Shown: in pieces, positions 59,974 to 64,000 of the stretch | Layout of the letters: each line of letters starts with the position of its first letter | How positions within the stretch are numbered: position 1 is the stretch's first letter | Assembly (NCBI GenBank): GCA_003255065.1 | Contig: QAOA01005186.1 | Span: 355 to 64,354, forward strand | Direction of reading: 5' to 3' | DNA from: Cercis canadensis | Taxonomy: Eukaryota > Streptophyta > Magnoliopsida > Fabales > Fabaceae | DNA: 64,000 bases | Translations under genes and position numbers: made by a program | The notes under the pieces: model-generated | Told to the model about the DNA's origin: nothing | The model's database searches: none | The model's input: only the letters and a program-made list of their open reading frames with translations

Positions 59974-61283
59974 AATATTCATTTTGGTATTTGCAACATT
60001 TTTTTTTCGTATTCGCATGATTTGTGAGAGTTACAAGTTTTTAGTGTCGCATATTTAAAATAGTAATGATAAATCTATGTGCCGTTTGGAAGTGTTTTTT
60101 GTTGACATATATGCAATACTATAAACAAATATGGAAGGGTGCAACACAGTGGAATGACACCATATTATGTGAGGAACGAATATATATATATATAAAGACA
60201 TATTGGAGGTGGGAGAGAAAGGGGAAAGGAAAGAGAAAAAAATATGAGATGAAGAATGCGGGAAGAGAAAGAGAACAGGAAGGAGTTTTTTTTTTTTTTT
60301 ATAAAAAGGATGAGGTGGCACAACAAAAGCCATAGATAAATGTTAAATTAAAATGGAGGGTTGAGATCCCGCACTAAAGAGTTGGGTCACAATTTGATCC
60401 AAATATCCAAATTTGTATTTACAATTTACACATAAAAAAAATAAAATTAAAAAATAGCAAAAATCAAAAGCAAACAAAATTGTTGTCATCGGGTACACGC
60501 AATAGTGCAGCAGCTCCACCCTTCGCACAGTAGCTGGTCCCTCCTTTTGGCATTTTTTGCTAGCAAGCCAGCCCTTGTGCCGCTGCCTCGTCGGATGACG
60601 AAGTCACCTGTTGACCTGTGATTGTTGCTTGAAATAGCTGCACAACCTTCAAGATGGAGAAGGTAATTTACTAGTTAACCATTCTGTCATAGCCATTTTG
60701 GCTATGAAAAAGCTCCAAGCATAATGCAAAAGGAGACTCAGTATTCTTCACACCCCACGAAGAGAACACATTTTTCTTCATATACACTTGTGAGAAATAT
60801 GAAAAATAGAGGTGAAATTCTGGAAAAACAAAGAAAATCATTGAAAAAAAAGGGAAAGAGGCCTCAAATATTGGGTATTTTCTACTAATTTCATCTTCAT
60901 TATTCTTGCTCATTCATCGCCCATTCTTCCATTTTTTTTTTTTTTTTTTTTTTCTGTCTCTCNTTTTTTTCGTTTTCTGTCTCTCAATACTCACCCACAC
61001 ACATCCACATAGCATAGAGTAGACAAATCACATTTGCACCATTCATTTTCTCTTCATTAGTTTCAAGTAGAGGCAAAACCAATTTTACAGGGAGAAAGAG
61101 AGCCATTTTTCTAGAGAGAGAAACATACTTTTAGAGAGAGATATATAGCTATTTAGAGAAATAGAGATATGATTTTCTTACCTTAGCCACCGTTGGTTGA
61201 AAGCAAAGCAAAATCCTTGAAATCCTGCGTTCTTCAAAATTCTTCTATCTCTTCCCTTCTTTCCCCGCCACATCTCTTCTATC
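59974..61283. other. Intergenic, no gene recognised
   Basis: AT-rich, with poly-T/A tracts (about 60286-60300, 60930-60953), one N at 60963 and a GA-rich stretch at about 61080-61170 that resembles plant 5'UTR DNA. No frame with recognisable domains on either strand. Confidence 0.5.
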
Positions 61284-62527
61284 TAGAGCTGGGTTCATGG
61301 GCTGAGCCCGGTGGGCTAGCCCATTGGGGCCTGATAAAATGGTGGGCTGGGTTCCCTAAATGGTGACCCGTTTAAAACCGGGCCAATTTGGCCCGTGGCC
61401 CGATCGGGTTTGTGCCGAGTTGGCTTGATTTTTTTTTTTTCCAACTTTCAATTGCCCTCATTCTAAAATCTGAATGCAATCTCTAACTCAAAAATTAGAA
61501 TTTCATCTCTCACATTCCAGTATCCCCAAATTTGACTCTCTTTCTATATGATTCTACTTCTACCCCTCCCCGTCTCCTTCTCCTCAGTCCTCACTGCCGC
61601 CTCTCCTTCTCCAGCACCAGCCAACACTTCCCATCTTTTTCCCCCATGCTCAATATTAGATGAATTGCTTTGAAGTTTGTTGTTGTTAGCACAAAGTAAA
61701 GTTGATGGGTATTGTTTCTTCAATGTTCTTTGAGGTTTCTTATGGGTTTCTTAGCTTTTCATGAAGTGGGTATGCTTTATTTTTTATCTATACTGTAATT
61801 ATTAGGCGAAATCTGTTATTTTTGGACCCCCGCGCTTAGCGCTGACATCTTGACTTCAAAAGTTGCTGTTGCTGGACCCCTAGCGCTGGGCGTCAGATCC
61901 CAGAGCTGAGCGCCAGCACCCTAGAGGCTATCGCTGGAACCCCAGCGCTGAGCGCCAGAACCCAGAGCTAAGCGCCAGCACCCCAGTGCTGGGCACCAGA
62001 TCCCAGCGCTGAGCGCTAGCACCCCAGAACCTTCCATCCAGTATAGATATAGGCATATTAAGCCTTCAACTACAATTTTTCTAATACCCTACCTATAAAA
62101 ACAATAAAAATAGGTATATTTAGGACATAAATTTGGACTCTCTTATCTTATTATAACATAAGTATATTTTTTTATGAACTTTATTAAATCAATCTTAGAA
62201 GGACTAGGTAGTAAAAGATTTAGTTTCTCTTAAACTTTAGGGTATTAAAAAGGAAATTGTTTATTTGAATTTGTATTTTGATTACATATGTTAATATTTG
62301 ATGTTTCATAATCAATATGTTCTCATATTCTCTAAAAAATAAGCATGACAAAAAAAATTAAATTTTTTTTTTTGGGCCCGTTATGGCCTGTTATAGCCCG
62401 CAACCCGAGGTGGGCTGGGCTGGACTGAGAAATGGTTGGCCCAATTAGAACCGGGCCACTTTGGCCCAGCTCGTTTAGGCCCGTGGCCCAGCCCTAATGG
62501 GCTGGGCTGGCCCGTTGGCCAGCTCTG
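61284..62527. mobile_element. hAT-like nonautonomous element with GC-rich ends
   Basis: Starts TAGAGCTGGG and ends GGCCAGCTCTG in inverted orientation. The subterminal regions (61284-61430 and 62370-62527) are full of GGGCT/AGCCC words in both directions, as in many plant hAT elements. Flanks 'cttctatc' and 'gctctatc' form an imperfect 8-bp target duplication. No transposase is seen. It contains the minisatellite at 61830-62030. Confidence 0.6.
61830..62030. repeat. GC-rich minisatellite with AGCGCT-type cores
   Basis: About eight degenerate units of 20-21 bp, consensus near CCCAGCGCTGAGCGCCAGCA, each with a short self-complementary core. Strikingly GC-rich in an AT-rich window. Confidence 0.75.
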
Positions 62528-64000
62528 GCTCTATCTGTGCTCCCGTTTCTTTTTTCTTTGTTTGTATGTTTTAAGTTTCAATTTATTAATTCATTTATTG
62601 TTTTGAGTTAATTTTGTTTAGGCTTTATTTGTTTTGGGTTTTATGTTGTTTTGTTTTGGTTTGTTATGGGTTGTTAGTTCAAATTTTCATTTGGGTTTAG
62701 GAAGGTTATTGGGTTTTTTTTATTTTATTTTATTTCTCTTGTTGGATCAGATCCAATGTGTGGGTGTTGGCTTTTTTTTTTTTTTTTCAATTTGGGCCTA
62801 TAAGTTAGGCCTTTTATTTACATTATTTTTGCTTTCATTTCTTTGAAGTGTTTTTAGTGTTGGCTAGGCTTGATCCGAATTGGGCCTGGTTATAGTGTGT
62901 TTTACTTCCTTCTTCAACATTGTTTAATTTGTTTGGGCTCTTGTCTTTCTTGCGCTGGACCTTCTATTTATTGTGTGTATGAGGTTTATCTTTCTGCTAT
63001 AGAGCTTTATGTATTCATTATAGGCCATTTTATTTTGTGTTTGTTTATTAAATATTCTTGTTGTATTTAGGATATTTTAATTTATGTATTCATTTTATAA
63101 TTTTTATTTATTCTTCACATTTCATCATTTTTATTTTTAATCATGTTTATTCTTGTATTGAGTCCTTTTTCGTAAATGAAATAATTTTAGCTCGATGATG
63201 GATTAAATTAGGGAAGAATTGTGTTGACAATCTTTCTTAATTTTCTTGAGATGGGGGATAATTTCTTGGTTATGTCAGAGGTACTGGAATGACCAATGAA
63301 ATTTCCAATATTGCATTGATTCTTTTAATTACTGTATTTTTGACATTTTACGTTGCATTTTATCTTATTTTATCATTATTTCTGTTCATACTGGAATAAG
63401 ATTACCGACGAAGGATTAATTAAGGATAGTCGTGATGACGACGATTGCTGGACATTTCGGATGTGAGGAATGTCACTTTAGTTTTTCCAGATGTACTGAT
63501 GGACTTAAAGAAAGATCTCTGATAAAAATCTTGTGCCACGAATCTCGAACTCATTTCTTGAACACATAATAAATTGTATTTCGTGTATTTAGTTATCACT
63601 TAGTTAGTGAAATTGCTAAAAATTGCCTATGACCGAATAAATTGGGAGATGATTGTAATGACAATCACTGTCTCTACCCAATAGTCTTGAGATATCTTTT
63701 TTTTTTGCTAGAAGTACTGGCAGAGCTTAATAACACATTAATCTATTTTAAAATATAATTTAATGACCAATTTCATTCAATAATTTTTAGATGAAATAAA
63801 TTAAATTGATNCTTGAGATATCTTTTTTTTTTGCCAGAAGTACTGGCAGAGCTTAATAACACATTAATCTATTTTAAAATATAATTTAATGACCAATTTC
63901 ATTCAATAATTTTTAGATGAAATAAATTAAATTGATGTTCATTTGCTAGAACGAGCGTCGTAGGGTGCTAACACATTCCCTATACGTAACCAACTATCTT
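62528..64000. other. Intergenic, degenerate repeats, no gene recognised
   Basis: T-rich DNA to about 63150. Then three weakly similar stretches (near 63198, 63412 and 63637) share 'gattgt-atgacaatc'-like and 'gtactgg' words with about 215-225 bp spacing. At the end, 63686-63810 is repeated at 63812-63936 around an N. Short plus-strand frames (62634-62846, 62870-63070) are T-rich and look non-coding. Confidence 0.5.
63686..63936. repeat. 125-bp direct repeat flanking a single N (likely assembly overlap)
   Basis: 63686-63810 and 63812-63936 differ at very few bases and are separated by the N at 63811; same pattern as at 34814. Confidence 0.85.

Noticed and set aside
60055..60335. Overlapping frames on both strands after the P450
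   Set aside because: Built from poly-T and GA-rich low-complexity DNA; no motif.
62634..63070. Two T-rich plus-strand frames with hydrophobic translations
   Set aside because: The hydrophobicity follows from the T-rich base composition; no other sign of a gene.
1..64000. tRNA, rRNA or CRISPR features
   Set aside because: I saw no tRNA cloverleaf-like box A/B pair, rRNA or regularly spaced palindromic repeat on either strand; a dedicated scan would be needed to exclude small RNAs.

Overview
The window is nuclear DNA from a flowering plant, most likely a eudicot and perhaps a woody one. The evidence is an AT-rich background, short spliced introns, an NLR (CC-NB-ARC-LRR) resistance gene of the RPS2/RPS5/At4g27190 type, a CYP71-clan cytochrome P450, and plant-type Copia, Mutator-like, PIF/Harbinger-like and hAT-like elements. 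The species cannot be fixed from the sequence. All gene models below were inferred by eye from open frames, conserved splice borders and comparison of copies inside the window.

Positions 1-57,500 are one complex NLR locus. Only one copy (29392-37245) has the N-terminal coiled coil and NB-ARC. Around it lie blocks made only of the LRR exons of this gene family: block 1 (386-8170, broken), block 2 (10434-15034, broken), a lone broken exon at 22479-22858, an extra exon between two single-N joins (37697-38407), and block 4 (42172-52563). Block 4 is open throughout and would encode an LRR-only protein of about 2,022 residues. The LRR exons fall into recurrent modules, named here A (97 codons), B (247, or 160 in a contracted form), C (276), D (237), E (273) and a 9-codon terminal exon T. 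Every internal module is a multiple of three with phase 0 at both ends, so exons can be gained, lost or skipped without changing frame. Blocks 1 and 4 begin where the 5' region of the intact NLR (promoter in block 1, leader in block 4) is joined directly to the middle of an LRR exon.

The spacers between blocks are copies of one another: 3' flanks near 8.2-9.8, 15.0-19.2, 22.9-23.6, 38.5-40.9 and 52.6-56.4 kb. Mobile elements interrupt them. These are a 5'-truncated Copia element (15.57-16.81 kb), two copies of a PIF/Harbinger-like element carrying a polyol-transporter-like gene fragment (20.28-21.26 and 56.46-57.53 kb), and a foldback MITE with a 9-bp target duplication (40.48-40.85 kb). A PPR fragment on the minus strand (about 10.0-10.26 kb) and a broken small Cys-rich secreted-peptide gene (19.5-19.9 kb) are also present.

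The right end is different. It holds an intact three-exon cytochrome P450 gene (57789-59699, 518 residues), then gene-free DNA with a GC-rich hAT-like element (61284-62527) that contains a GC-rich minisatellite. Several single N bases are flanked by the same sequence on both sides (34814, 45047, 63811). These look like unmerged contig overlaps, so the copy number and order near 37.3-38.5 kb should be treated with caution.
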